Positions 12,401 through 25,289 of a stretch of DNA of 64,000 bases are shown piece by piece. A program made the position numbers and the translations under genes. The stretch is from Pardosa pseudoannulata (Eukaryota > Arthropoda > Arachnida > Araneae > Lycosidae): assembly GCA_032207245.1 (NCBI GenBank), contig CM063499.1:32453201-32517200 (forward strand), written 5' to 3'. The notes beneath the pieces were generated by a model, which saw nothing but the letters and a program-made list of their open reading frames with translations, had not been told where the DNA came from and did no database searches. The stretch's first letter is position 1, and every line of letters starts with the position of its first letter.

Positions 12401-15400
12401 GTGGAACTGAAGATAGGCCTGTTGTTATATTTAGTTTAGCTACAAATGTAACCTACAGAAATGAATCAGGTTAGAATTCCTTTCACCATTTAGACAGTTC
12501 TTTATTTTCTGTTATCTTAATTATTTATTTTATATTTAGTTTATATTTAAAACAATGGGAATTGCTTAAAATAAGTATGATTTTGGTCAGAGGTTTTACA
12601 TCTGACTTTTTTGTTCTAAAAAAACAGACCAAGCTTTTACTGAAACACTTTAAGACCAGGGTTGGCAAAAACCCGGGGTTTTTTTCAGAAAAAACCCAAC
12701 CCAGTGGGTTTTTTCAAGGCTTTTGAGGTTTTTTCAGGGTTTTGAGGCTTTTTTTTTTTGGTGGGGGGGGGGGTTCAGGGTTTTTGGGCTTTTTTGGGGT
12801 TTTATCAGGGTTCTTTACTATACTTTAGTGGGTTTTAGATGCTTTTTTGGGGATTTTTTCAAATCCCCAATTATTAAACTATTCAGATTTTTTTGTAAGA
12901 GGACAGGATATATAATTAATTGCATGATTAAAATAAATTTAAAATGTTAATAACTTTTTAAAATTGAAAAATTTAAAAATCAATTTTAAATTATGCAGAA
13001 GAAATTTTTGTTTAAATTAAAGGAAATTTTGAAATCTTAAAATAAATTTTTTTCATATTATAAAATTTTTCTAGCATAAAAAAAACTAGTTTTGAATGGC
13101 GATTATTTTATACTAAAAGTTTGCTTTGAAATAGTTTAAATTGTTAAATGTATTAAATTGTTGCTCCATATTTATTAACAGTATTGTGTTGTTAAAGCAT
13201 TTAGAAGATATTTTTTTAGTTAATTTGTAAGTTATATATGATAAGTAGCAGAATTAATTATATATATTATCCCCATGTTTATTTATTTGCAGTTGTTATA
13301 CATATTCTTTTCCCAGTTTTTCTTGTCCATTTTTCAATTAATTTTATCACATGTAATACTTCAATATTCTCTTTTTTTTTCATCATACATTCTTATTAAC
13401 TTTGTTTAATTTAGATTTTATTGTATTTGTTATACAAATAACTATTTTTCCCTGAAAAGTTTTTAAGTTTTTGTTTTTTCTAGCAGTTTAGACCCCCTCA
13501 AATTAAACAAAATCTAGGATCATTGTCAAAGATAAAATATGTAATATATATTATAGATTTAATTCAATATATTTATTATTAGTTAAATATGTGGAATTTT
13601 AAATAAAGATTTTGAGAACCCAATTTTGAAAAAACCCACTTGGGTTTTTTCAAGTAGGTTTTTTTTTTTAAAAAAACCCGCCCGGGTTTTTTTAGGTTGG
13701 GCAAATGAAGCCAACCCTGTGTAAGACATACTTAGCTGGAATCATATGGAAAACTGGTATATAGGTGTGAGACATGTTTAATGAGGGGCAGAGTTGGCAT
13801 GATTTAAATCAGTTGATTTAAATCATGATTTAAATCAGTTCATTTTTTTTAAATCATTGATTTAAATCTTTTTTTTTTCACTTCTCTTAAAACCTATATT
13901 CCAAAGACAGGAGAATTGAGGAATCAGTCAGTACAGAAATACCAATAAGTAAATAAGTGTAAATAGATAGCATGTGTATTCCAAGAATTTAGGGGTTGTT
14001 ACCAGAAAGTACGTAAGAGGGGTAGGTACAACGACTAGTTATGACTAATGGAATACATTTTATGTAATGGGAGGTAAAGAGAGTATTACAGAACTTGAAA
14101 TCCAGTTTGTCTACCAAATAACAACAGCTGTGGCTTCCTCAGCTGGAATGGAAAGAAAGTTTTCTTCTTTTGGTATTGTTCATTCTAGCCTCATAACCAA
14201 TTAGGAGTGGATAAAGCATCAAAGCGAGTGTTTTTATTGAAACAGTTAAATCCATAATTCGTTGCTTGAAAAATATTGAAATAACTGTGATTTTTTGTTT
14301 TTTTAATAAATAGTTTGCATTAAATGAATATTTAATTTGTTCATTAAATTTACATCTTATTTAGTTTGCACCATCCAATTACAAAATAATGAAATGTATT
14401 TAGATGAAAATTAAGTTGTTACTTATAACAAACTATCCCATATATATTGCAAAAAATATAAAAACACAACAATAATTAAAATAAGAATTCAGAAAAAAAA
14501 AAATAAAAAAAATCTGATTGTTTTGATTTAAAAAAAAAATCATGATTTTTTTCCAACCTTGATGAGGGGTTGTTTTATTTACCTCAAGGGAACTGACTAT
14601 TGATCAGTTGATAATTGGATATGATTAATTTGTTTGGCTTTCTAATAAACATAGTTTTTTGAGTCTGGCTGAATTAAATGAATGATTTCTTTGCTTAATT
14701 TTAATCTTATTTAAAGCTGTGATAATATAGTTTGAAGTTTTATTCAAAATTTTGCCCCAATATGAATTTTACTTTATTTATTGTAGTTAATAATTTAAAT
14801 TTTAAACTCATTACATTAGATTTATTTATTTAGCATTTTCTAAAATTACAAACACACACATACTTTATAAATATTTCTAATCTTTAACAATACTAAATTG
14901 CTTTTAAGACTCTTCTTTTTACTCTTTTTACTTTTTAATCATACCTACAAACCCTTCGGAAGTTGTGAAGACTCTCTGATATTTTTAGATCTTTTGAGTG
15001 ATGCTTTAAAGACTTAAGACTGTACTGTAGCTTTGTTCAGTGCAAGTATGAAAACAATATGTAATTGTTTTTCTCCTGACACTTGATTACACATCTGTAC
15101 TGATGGCTCTAAACTTGATACAAATGTATTGCAGGAATTTTCTGTGAGTATTTCTCACATTATTTCCTCTGGGAGCAGATAAGACGATGATTCAAATGAT
15201 GAAGTTGAGGTGATTGTAGTTGCTTTGATCCCTTTGCAAAATGTTGTAAAGAATTGATCATTCACAGTATTTTCATTAAGAAAATAATTTCTTCTTGTGA
15301 AAAACAGATTTTTTACAAATCTGTATCCTCTTAAGAATTAACCTTTTGCAAATCAAACAATCCCTCTCTAAAATGAAAATAAATATAAAAGGATAAATAG

Positions 15401-18400
15401 TCCTAATGAACATTTGGATTTTGCTGTCTGTCTCTGAAAGTAGCTAAATTACAATTTAAATGGTGGATTCTTGCGTGAAGCTTGTTAACAGATTTACTCA
15501 GAGTGAGCAAACTTTGAGCTAAACTCATTGAATAAATGTAATGTTTATTCATAAATCTGTATATATTTATGCACACATAAACATACACATAGTATTTTAA
15601 ATTAGGATTTATCTAAAATGGAGCTTTAACTTACTACTAATTTTGTAAATTTGTATAATTTCACAGAAAATTCTCATGCATTCATGGGTTATATAGTTAC
15701 TTTAATATGTACTGATGACATGTCTGTAAAAAACAATTCATCATTAAATTACTGTATATTGTGTCATGCTGTTAACCCTCTGAGTGCTCAATTTGTATAA
15801 ACCAAGGTCTCTTTATAAATTGAGTATTTTTTTTTGTTGCATAGTTTAAGTATATATGTAATTTGGAGAATTGAAATACTAATTATTTTCTAGAAAAGAT
15901 TTTTTATATTGACATTTATTATGAGAAACTAAGATTTCAGAAAAACTAATTTCAGATGTTATCACATGAAAAAATTATTTTTTAATAAGTTTCAATTGAA
16001 ATACACTTAATTTTTATTTATAACATACTATCTATAATTCTATTATCTAATATAACTATAGTTCTAGTCATATAATTCTATTTATTACCTAACAAAACGT
16101 CTAATACTGTATATAATTTATTCCACTGGTTAAACAGGGAAAAGGAGGAATGTGCTTCTTAATAAAGGAAGAAAAACACATGCCCATGGAAATCGCGGGA
16201 TGAGCAGTCAGAGGGTTAATTTGTAAAAATTATACTTTATCCAAATTACTTTCTTCTCTCAATAAACATTTTTGAATATTAATTTTAAAATTTGAGTTTT
16301 AAAAAAATGTACTATTTTTATCATAAATGAAAAAAATTGCTAAAATAAAAAGGAAAATTTATGTTTCAAGCAATATTGTATTATAAAAGCATTCTAAAAA
16401 CACCTAATAATGAAAACAAAATTGTTTTAGTCACATTATATATTAATTTAAATGCATATCAATCAATTTCTTTTTCCCCAGGAGAGTTGCAGCAGAAGAC
16501 TGATTGGCATAGAATAAGTATATTCAAACAAAATTTGCGAGAAGTTGTTCTTGAACATCTACGAAAGGGGTATGAATCTGTGTGTAATATAGTAGTTATG
16601 TAAATATGCATTGCATTATTCTGTGTCTTTATTTATATTTTACTAGCAAGTGTGCCTGTGCTTCGCTACAGAGAACTTTATGTATTACTTTTAAACAAAA
16701 AAAATTTTTTTGATTATTAACCTGTAAATTCTCCACAGTGTACTCCAAGACTTTGGCGAATAAATATAGTTTTTTTTTATTATATTTGTAATATAGAAAT
16801 ATTCAACTCTCCTAATACATTAATCTGCATTAGAACTGTGTTAAGCTTCAATAAGATATAAAAGCGTTTCCTCATTAAAAGTATGAAAATTTTATTTCAG
16901 CAACAAAACACTTGTTGAGCCCTCTAAACTTCTCTATAAGTATTGGTCTGTCGCAGTTTCTACATACACTTTAAGGGTGAATGTTATTTTTTTCAAATTT
17001 ATTTTTACCTTATTGTTAAACATAATTAAAAGAATACAACAATTTACTCTTTTAAAAAATTATGCTTACAAGATCAAGAAATATCTGGTATATTTATTTT
17101 GCTCACCAATTAATATAAAAAGGAACACTTATGTACTGCTATCTGACATTGATCGGCAATATAAATGCTTCTTATACAGTAGCATGCGAAGTAACCAACA
17201 AATATCGAACATAACTCACCTGGACCACAAACTCTATGAACTGCTCGTTTACCAGGTGGGTTTTTGTTCAAAAAACACTCTCATAAGTGCATTTTTAAAG
17301 CTAATTCTAATTTTAATATTATTAGTAAATAAAAACATATAGAAATCAGAATACGCAGCTTTATTTTATCGAGGCTATTGAGATATTAAATAGCTATATA
17401 TTCCATTTTACATAATCCTTAAATTCCCCTCCTTCCAGCGCATCCCTCTCTCGTACCCCAGAGTTATACACCACATAACTGTTGTGTCTTTCAACTAATT
17501 TTGTAGAAAATAGGAAAAGTTTGAAAAATTTAAATTCCTACTTCTAAACACGTCATTCGTAATGTGATAGATATGTATTATTATAACTGCCAGTCCTAAC
17601 CTTGAGAAAAGTATGAAGGAATGTTACCTAAAATCATTACCATAGCCGTTTTTTTAAGTAGTCCAGTCATCTGGATGTATAAATTCATAGTAAATGTAAA
17701 TAAAACTGCTTGTTGCTAAAATATTTCAAAACATTTTCAGTAGTAATTTTTTCATTTTAATTTTTTGTTGTTTAGCCATAATTATTTTCATATATCAAAG
17801 CATGTTACATTTTATATTTAGTTAGAATTTGATCATTAATTTCAGCAAATAATTTAATTTCAATGATTTATATTTAATTTAAAATTGATTATTTGGTATT
17901 TAAAAAATTTTTTTAGATCAAGGATTTATGTTGAAGGTCGTATATCGTATGGGGAAGTCAGTGATCCAAAGGGTGTAGTGCACAACACAACAACTATTGT
18001 TGCTAGTAAGTATCATCTAAAGTTTACATATATTAGTTTTAAATGAATTATATATGAGTTTCTTATTTAAAATTTGTGGTAACTGCTATGTTTTCCTCTT
18101 TTTATCATATTTATTTTGTGTAGTTATGGAAAATATTAACTTTTTAAAGTATCTTAGAAAAATTCAGTTACTTAAATTAATAATAATTATAAATTTTGAT
18201 TATTTATATTATTTCTCTAATTTTAGCTGGCTAAAATTTTATTTTTCTTAATTTCTATCTATTTTTTCCAAATTTTATCAATATTCAATTTTTAGTTTCC
18301 ACATGCATCATAAAGTTGTTGATGGATGTCAATTATTTTGTGGATTTTGCCAATTCAAACCTAAGTTTTGGAGGTATCTTTTTAACTATTCACAACGAAC

Positions 18401-21400
18401 TAAACTGATAGCAGAGTCTGATACCACAGCAGGATATGTAACATGTCTAAGGAGGCTTTGACTCTATGCATTTTTTCTCATTTAGAGTAGTTAGTATAAG
18501 TGCAAATGTAAAACCATTTCTTTGTCAAATCAGCTTTTAAACACTAAAATTTAAATAAACACAAAAATGGTTATAAGCAGGCTTGGCATGATTAAAATCA
18601 GTTAATTTTTTTAAAATCATTGATTTAAATCCTTTTTTTTCACTTCTTTTAAAACCTATATTCCAAAGACAGTAGAATTGGGAATTCGTCAGCACAGTAA
18701 TACCAATAAGTAAATAAATATAAATAGATAGCATGTGCTTTCCAAGAATTTAGGGGTTGTTATCAGAAAGTATGTAGTAGGGGTAGTACAATGATTATGA
18801 CTGGTGGAATTCATTTTATGTAATGGGAGGTAAAGAGAGTATTACAGAACTTGAAATCCAGTTTGTCTACCAGATAACAATAGCTGTGGCTTCATCTGCT
18901 GGAATGGAAAGACAGTTTTTTTCTTTTGGTATTGTTCATTCTAGCCTTGATAACCAATTAGGAGTGGATAAAGCATCAAAGCTAGTGTTTTTATTGAAAC
19001 AAATCTATAATTCGGTGCTTAAAAAATATTGAAATAATTGTGATTTGTTTCCTTAAATAAATAGTTTGCATTAAAGAATATTTAATTTGTTCTTTAAATT
19101 TACATCTTATTTAGTTTGCACAATTACAAAATAATGGAATGTATTTAGATTAAAATTGATATATTTAATTTTAGGTAATCAGTGTGTAGAAATCTGATTT
19201 AAATCAAATCGAATTTTTTTTAAAGAATCATGATTTTTTTTCCAATTCTGATTATAAGTCAGTATATTTTTATTGAATTACTGTCAGATTCAAAAAGAAA
19301 ATCATGAAAGAGATCTGATTTAACCAAAAGTTTCATTACTAAAGGAAGAATATTTTCTTTGCAAATGATAAGGTATGAGTAACTCTGCATTTAGATGCTT
19401 GTGTCCTCTCTTCATGTGCCGAACGATGGCCGAATGGTAGAGTGCTGCTCTTCGGAACCGGAGTTCATGGGTTCGAATCCCGCTGCTGGCATGGATGTTT
19501 GTAGCCGTTCGGAATCGGCGTTAAACTGTAGGTCCCGGTCTCATTAGCCCTCGTGTGCAAAACAGTAGACGGTAGTGCTCCAAACCAAACCTCTCTTCAT
19601 GCAATTTAAGTCCTAATTTACAACATTATTTATACCTAGGTGATATAAATCAATCAAATCTACTAAATATTAGGTAATTTTTAGAAACAAACCTTTATTA
19701 AACTTTAAAAAATCTTTTAATTGTGCTTTAAAGATCTTACTGATTTACCTGAGTACAAATTTTGCAATTCCATTCATTTGTCTTCATAAACTCCTGATAC
19801 ATATGCATACACTTTCAATCATCTTTAACACTTTGAGATCTATGATATACGCTGTATATGGCATGGTAATTTTGGAACAAAAAATAATTGTTCTCCAGAC
19901 AGTTAAATTTTGAAGGTGATCACTCATCATTATCAGTTTATTTTAATTAATAATGATAAGTAAAAGAAGGAGCATAACTTAAAGATAAACTAAAATTAAT
20001 AATACAATTGAACCTCCTTTAAAAGTTTCATTTCTTCAGTTCAGCAGTTCTGATGGGTCTCAGCTTCTAAATTGCTAGGACTCACTTAAGCAAAGTCATT
20101 CTTTCACCCTAGCAGTGATCATCAAAACAAAATGTGCAGCTGTTGTCTTGTGTGGCCACTGGCTCACGTGCTTGGCTTGGCCAAGTGGCATTAGCAACGA
20201 CATTTCTGCAGTTTGAATTTTGACTAATCAATAATTGTAAAAGTTCTTATTGTAGAAGTTTTGTTCCTAAACATTTTTTTCTTTCTTAAGAAGTTTGTTC
20301 TGCTCTGAACCTTTCTTTCAACTTTATTGTAAAGCTAAGTTATCAGCCAACAAAAAATGAATTTTTCATTTTTATGGATAAGGAATCAAAAAGGAGAGAA
20401 GAAACACACCCATGTAGAGATTGTCTTGGAATTGAGCAATAGAAAAACAATCTCAGATTACATTGTTGGATGCATTCCCAGCCTCTCAAAAGGTTGTTTG
20501 AGACACATCTTCAAGCAATAAAACTTGTAGTAGCCTTCCTGATTAAAACAATACAATTTCTATGGTGATGAGTAAACAGAACCTATATATTCATGAAAGT
20601 TTACATTTTCACTCTAAAAATACATTTTGTTACATTTATTTTAGTTGTTTAACATTTAGTGTCACTATGGCCAACTAGAATTAGTTTTGAAGATCCAGTT
20701 TAGAACTGTTTAAACTCTGTGTGCCATTTTAGCTGGGCAATATGCAAAAATTTTCGGGGCATTATTTGTTTGTTAGAAAGTTTTCAAAGTAAATTTATTA
20801 AAACAAAGTTTTATTTTTTACTGCTAGTTTCTGCTTTGGGCAGGTCAGATTCTGATTTAAATTAAATAATATTATAACTGTGTCAACACATTAATTAAAG
20901 TACAAGGCTTTATTTAAACTTGACCAGAAACTGCATTTTTTAAAAGGAATAGGAAATAACTCTGATTGCAAAAGAAGTTGGATTTGTCTGTGATAATACT
21001 TAACAGCTTTGTTATTAAAAAAGAGGCCATATTCAAACATTCATTATAAGACATAAGACAAACTGAAAATAAGGAAATTATGAAGATCTTTAAAATAAAC
21101 TTGTTAAATAGATTTAAAAAGTAGGATAAAAAAATCATCCCTATATTTATTTATATTTAATGCATTTTTCCCGTTTTCTCATCTAAGAAATCCAAAATTT
21201 AATAATGTGGATCATTGGAAAACTTTTAAAGCAGTTTCCACTGTATTATCAAATAAAACTTTAAAAAAGGATATTATAATGGAAGTATTTATGAGTGAAT
21301 GGATGTGTCCTTCATACTCTGTTAACCCTTTAAAGGTCACAATTAAAAATTCTTTCAGATTTAACAGAATTAGGTTATAAACGTTGTCGGTGAAATTTAT

Positions 21401-22557
21401 AAATAGGAACCATGTGAAAACAAATTTCACATTCCGTTGGGAGATTGGATTTTTTTTTTTTTGGGGGGGAGGGGGGATAATTGTGAAACCTTTCACTTTT
21501 ACAGCATGAAAATAAGAGTTTTTTAAAAATTAATTATATCGGTAGAACAATGTATAATTATCATCAAAATAATGTAAGAAATAGATAACTACAGTTTTTC
21601 ATTGTTCTTTTGGGTAGGTGTTTTTATTTGAAGTCAAATTTGAAAATGAACTCGAATTTGAAAAATCAAATTCGAGATTTTTTATGTAAAGCAATTTTAA
21701 ACTCATATTTTAAACGGAAAAATAAATTATGCAAATTCTATTATCTATTACTACATCAAAGTGTCAATAACACAGAAAATCGAAAAAAAATCTTCCGGAT
21801 ATTTTTATGAAGAAGAGAAAGAAGCATTAATAGGTGGTTTTGCTGTGAAACCACTGCCCATTAAAGGGTTAAGTTAATATCAGAAAATGAATTAATTTCC
21901 TTGAAAAAAAACTTAAGATAAACTTAAGTTAATTTTATGTGTATAATATACACTAAAAATCTATATGTTTCAAAAAGCTTTTGTGGGCTGCATATGGCTC
22001 ATCAAACCCCTGATCTAATTATTTCATATAGCTTACAGAATTTTGATCTGTGGCTAAGCTATATTTGTGAGGGTGGGGTTTAATGAAAACATCTTTTCAG
22101 TGCAAAATATAGTTTAATTACATAAAATCTTAGCTTGCACACAAAACAATTAAAGGAAAAAAATAAAAGTTAAACAGACAAAATATACATAATTAAAATA
22201 GTTAACACAATTAGAACCAAGGGAGGTCAAAGTGTTGCAGCGCCTCTGAAGTCCGTAAGGCCAACTGATTTTTTTGGGGAAGTCTTCTCTTACGTGTGTG
22301 TTTGTTTTTGTACAGGTGGCAGTACGGTGTTGTGGCGAAGTACATTTGTTACAGATCCAAATATCTCTTATCATGAAGCCTTGTTGCTAGAGGCTACTTC
22401 TGTTATCAGCCCTAGAGCTCCAGGTATTCATGATAATAGAAAAGCTAATCTCTGTTGTCTTCTAAAAAGAGTTTTTCTTTTCCTAGATGAGATTGTGTTT
22501 GTTAGCAGTAAAAAAGATATTTATGAAGATATTGAAGAAGACAGCACTGCTTTGTAA
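6691..22557 (+). CDS. SSBP1: Mitochondrial single-stranded DNA-binding protein (mtSSB)
   Basis: It binds single-stranded DNA at the mitochondrial replication fork. Coding exons are 6691-6747, 9906-9978, 12350-12469, 16482-16569, 17917-18005 and 22487-22557; all junctions are GT-AG and phases agree, giving 165 aa. Residues 1-43 are Arg-rich with hydroxylated and aliphatic residues and few acids, as in a mitochondrial presequence. The OB-fold core (about 45-155) shows [20 protein letters not shown] and [13 protein letters not shown], all conserved in animal mtSSB. Exon 1 is the least certain: it was chosen because it has ATG, a strong GTAAGT donor, the right phase (0) and a targeting-like sequence. 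Introns carry many transposons, noted separately. A slightly long acidic C-terminus ends the protein. Confidence 0.9.
6778..6860 (+). repeat. Possible hAT-type end fragment
   Basis: CAGGGTTGTCAAAATGGGC followed by T-rich then A-rich runs resembles the left terminus of the element at 12657. No matching right end or duplication was seen. It sits just inside SSBP1 intron 1. Confidence 0.3.
7534..8093 (-). mobile_element. pogo/Tigger fragment with DNA-binding domain remnant
   Basis: The right edge reads GGAGTCCACTG followed by TA, which on the minus strand is a pogo-type terminus (CAGTGGACTCCG). About 440 bp inside, a minus-strand frame starting at 7653 encodes about 39 residues including [12 protein letters not shown], which matches the start of the CENP-B/pogo helix-turn-helix. 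The left end and the catalytic domain were not found, so it is truncated. Confidence 0.6.
8230..9580. repeat. Old interspersed repeat, copy 1, expanded by a microsatellite
   Basis: Segments on both sides of the TA/TG tract align with 20500-21245. For example, the unit around GACTTGTCTGGGACAAA matches GGATTTGTCTGTGATAA, and CCCTTGGGAAACTTTTTAAG matches CATTGGAAAACTTTTAAAG. The family is unclassified and no terminal repeats are seen. Confidence 0.55.
8849..9490. repeat. TA/TG compound microsatellite, about 640 bp
   Basis: An almost uninterrupted run of TA with interspersed TG, giving units such as TATATG and TATATATG. It reads through all frames as Tyr-Ile-Met-Val-Cys runs, which are not proteins. 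It lies in SSBP1 intron 1. Confidence 0.97.
10036..11251 (+). mobile_element. Helitron (non-autonomous)
   Basis: The 3' end is diagnostic: a perfect 16-nt palindrome CCCGTCATATGACGGG (11225-11240), then seven bases, then CTAG (11248-11251) followed by T. The 5' end is proposed at TCCCATATATAAT after an A at 10035. Inside, about 10050-10195 and 10650-10880 are related copies containing TTTATGAAGCGGTTGTAC. No Rep/helicase coding sequence was seen. A second copy of the 3' end is at 63864. It lies in SSBP1 intron 2. Confidence 0.72.
12657..13719. mobile_element. hAT-type MITE, CCCGGGTTTT family
   Basis: The ends are CAGGGTTGGC and GCCAACCCTG, exact inverted repeats over about 10 bp. The 8-bp flanks are TTTAAGAC (12649-12656) and TGTAAGAC (13720-13727), a target duplication with one change. 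The interior is rich in A/T runs and CCCGGG-type tracts near the ends. The frame at 12723-12950 is a by-product of G/T-rich sequence. It lies in SSBP1 intron 3. Confidence 0.82.
13789..14561 (+). mobile_element. hAT-type element with transposase C-terminal remnant, copy 1
   Basis: The ends are CAGAGTTGGCATG and CCAACCTTG, flanked by a perfect 8-bp duplication ATGAGGGG (13781-13788 and 14562-14569). The plus strand keeps a decayed segment resembling the hAT dimerisation domain near the C-terminus of the transposase (the S-S-A-G-M-E-R motif), with breaks. Terminal regions are rich in ATGATTTAAATCA palindromes. It lies in SSBP1 intron 3. Its right flank reappears inside the composite element at 39849. 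Confidence 0.88.
15776..16215. mobile_element. TTAA-flanked piggyBac-like MITE
   Basis: The ends CCCTCTGAGTGCTCA and TGAGCAGTCAGAGGG are inverted repeats with one mismatch in 15. TTAA flanks both sides (15772-15775 and 16216-16219). It has no coding sequence and lies in SSBP1 intron 3. Confidence 0.82.
16643..17500 (-). mobile_element. Probable Helitron 3' end of a second family
   Basis: On the minus strand the sequence ends in AGCACAGGCACACTTGCTAG followed by T, a CTAG terminus preceded by a short imperfect hairpin. The other end is not defined and the listed limit is approximate. The 121-codon frame at 16977-17342 inside it matches nothing I recognise. It lies in SSBP1 intron 4. Confidence 0.4.
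18578..19250 (+). mobile_element. hAT-type element with transposase remnant, copy 2
   Basis: The ends are CAGGCTTGGCATG and CCAATTCTG, flanked by GTTATAAG (18570-18577) and ATTATAAG (19251-19258). The plus-strand frame at 18823-19032 keeps the S-S-A-G-M-E-R-Q segment of the hAT dimerisation region. The element is too short to be autonomous. It lies in SSBP1 intron 5. Confidence 0.85.
19417..19589 (+). mobile_element. tRNA-derived SINE, copy 1
   Basis: The head carries a polymerase III A box (TGGCCGAATGG) and a perfect B box (GGTTCGAATCC). A tRNA-unrelated body follows, and the tail is CAAAC-rich. It is flanked by the 12-bp duplication CCTCTCTTCATG (19405-19416 and 19590-19601). Three relatives occur at 27163, 53379 and 63284. 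It is not a tRNA gene, because the body is fused and the copies share non-tRNA sequence. Confidence 0.9.
20500..21245. repeat. Old interspersed repeat, copy 2 (no microsatellite)
   Basis: This aligns with 8230-8848 and 9490-9580 at modest identity. It lacks the TA/TG tract seen in copy 1. It lies in SSBP1 intron 5. Confidence 0.55.
21326..21868. mobile_element. TTAA-flanked piggyBac-like MITE
   Basis: The ends CCCTTTAAAGG and CCATTAAAGGG are short inverted repeats. TTAA flanks both sides (21322-21325 and 21869-21872). It has no coding sequence and lies in SSBP1 intron 5. Confidence 0.75.
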
Positions 22558-22611
22558 ATTGTATATTGTTTCTCTGTCCTTTTAAAAAGGAAAGTTTGTA
22601 CATTTTATGTC

Positions 22612-22617
22612 ATTAAA
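22612..22617 (+). other. Candidate poly(A) signal of SSBP1
   Basis: ATTAAA lies 55 bp after the SSBP1 stop codon. It is the first poly(A)-like hexamer downstream. Confidence 0.5.
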
Positions 22618-25289
22618 CTGTAGGAAGACTATAAATGACTATGAATCATGGCAAATGGTTTCATGTACATGAAAGTTGATATGTTATTTTGTATTATATA
22701 AAACATTTATGAAATATTTTATGTTATTTACTACTTATGGTATGAGAAAACTCATTTTTGATCACATACTATTAGACAGATAGTTTTATGTATGAATAAT
22801 GCAAATTTTTTTAGTACCTCAGTAGAAAAGATATAGTTACTTTAAATGGAGTAAAGTGTTTTATTGTAATTTTCTGAGAAGAAATATTAATAAATTAATT
22901 CAGCTAGTAAAATTATTTTCTTAGTTGATTAGACTAAAATCAGAAAGTTGCTATAAAAAGTAAATAAAATTAGTGACTAAAAATATGAATTATGCATTCA
23001 AAATATATTTATATAAGAACTTTTATGGATATAAATTGTAATTAGTTTCAAAAATAATTGTACATATATACTTAATTTTAAAAAGGGAAAAGATAGATAA
23101 ATATTAACAAAATATTTGAAATGAGTTGGTTGCTAGTTAAGAATTACAGTAATTCATCGATTTTTCTCTCTTTATCTACCTTTTTTAAATATCCGACTAA
23201 GTATTGTTTTTGTCAATATTTAAGTATATAGGCTGAAAGTTAAAATATTAAAGAGGAATTCCTCAAGTAAATATCAAGTATAATAATTAATTTTGAAAAG
23301 GGTTTGTGGTTTTTCAGTTACGTGATAGTTTGAATATTAAACATGTAAAATATGTTTTTTTATATAAATAAAAATATACTTGTTATAAAATTTTAAAGAA
23401 ACACTTTATAGACTTAAAAAAAATAAAATATATTCATAATAACCACTACATTTATATCATGTTATATTAATTGGTTATATTAAATTATATTCGTATGAAT
23501 CTATCTAACCTTATCATATCAGTGTATTAAATGAAATGCATTGTCATTAAATGAATATTACAAATTGCTAATTAAATACCATCTAAGTTTTAAATACTTA
23601 TTACCAGAAACATTAAATTTGTGCAAATCAAGAATGACAAATACTATAAAATAACCTTTAAAGTTACTGAAAGTTTAGCACTAAGGTTAGGGAACAAAGC
23701 ACTTTGGTAGCAGAAGAATAATCCCTAAATATAATTTAAGAAAACTTAATTTATACATATATATAAAGAGGGAGATGTTAAAGCTAAAGGAATTTTCTTC
23801 AGTGGAAAAAAAATATTAAAATGCTTTTTTACAATTTTTTATTAACAATAAGGTTTTTGAGGTAATAATTCTATCTTTAGATAATTATTTATTAATATTA
23901 GAATCTAAAACATATTTTTGAAATTAAATTTTGCTTTGTAGTTTGAAAATAATATTAAATTTGGCCAAAAAAACCCTTTTATTTTTATATTTCTTTTCTT
24001 ATAAAAAAATTTATCTTTATGATAATACCATACTTTGTAGGATAGTGGTAAATTTGGCATGTGCTCCAAGCATCAAATATCAGATTTATTATCTGCCACA
24101 GGTGGCAAAAACCTATGCTGCACCACTAAAAGTTACATTTGGGTAGTAAGCATATATTTAAAATTTGGGTGTACAGATGAAATTTTCTGAAAAGATATCT
24201 GTATTATTATTTATGTTTAATGTTAAATGTACTTAATATTTTAATTTAACAGGTTATCAATTATTAGAGATTGTATAAGTCTGTAACTCTCATGGTTGGT
24301 AAAAATTTTGATTTAAAAAAAAGTGTCTTATCAATTAAATTTTTTTTATTTAAGATTTTTTAAAATTGCTAGCTAAACAATACAAATGAAGTTATTTCTG
24401 TTAGAATTTAATTGATTAATGATTAAGTCTTCATTATCCTATTTATTTTTATAATGTATCCTATATTATTTGCATATTATAAATTATATATTAAATTCAC
24501 ATCTGTCAACTTTCCAGATTTTAACTTGGCAATATTGGATTTTTTTTACCATTTTTGGAGCAAATGTGTGAATTACTGGATTTTTGGAGGGAAAAACTTT
24601 TATTAAACTTTCTGTTTGTGCATGTTTCTGGGACAACAAAATAATTTTTACTTTGGCTCTGGCAAATTAAGGCTAATACAGGCAATGCAATTAGAATTTT
24701 ACAGTCTGCAACAAGATGAAATCCCAACTGTAATTCTTGAAGAAGAACATGGTAATAGCTAGTGACATTTGATTGGACAAATAAGGAGCAATGATGAATA
24801 TTTTTACAGGGATGATTTATCGTCTGGAAAATTATTTATTTATTATTATTTTTTTTTTTTTTTCTTGTTTTTTTTTAGTAAAAACGTGGTTTTCTTTGTA
24901 TGCGAGAAAAAATTTTTTGTGTTTTGAATATTAATATTATTTATGTAAATTTTCTATACTATATATTTTTTTTTTTTTGTAAATATAATAAAAGGTGTTT
25001 TATATTATTGTTTGAGCAATTAATTAACACATTACATTCTTTTTTTTCTTATTTCGCCCACATTTTTTTTTCTTTTTTTTTTTTTCAAGGTTTAAATATC
25101 TTCAAAATTTTAAAAATTTTAATTTGTATGCTATCCAAGGGGGTTACATTGATTAGTAAACATAAGTTATTTAGGATTGGGCAAGTCTATAAATTGCATG
25201 AAATAGTATTTTTTTTTTTTTAATATATCTCCTCAACAAACTTTTACAAATTGTTCACATTTTTTTTTCATTGTTCACAAACATAAAAG

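Larger units (their letters stand above)
18500..19690 (+). repeat. Old repeat with a hAT element and a SINE inserted
   Basis: The flanks and the segment between the two insertions align with 25290-25690, which lacks both insertions. This makes the two loci a filled site and a paralogous empty site. The family is unclassified. Confidence 0.6.

Noticed and set aside
22294..22440. Possible extra SSBP1 exon with acceptor-like TTGTACAG and donor-like CAGGTATTC
   Set aside because: Exon 5 joins exon 6 directly in the right phase with a conserved OB-fold end; the segment resembles no mtSSB sequence.
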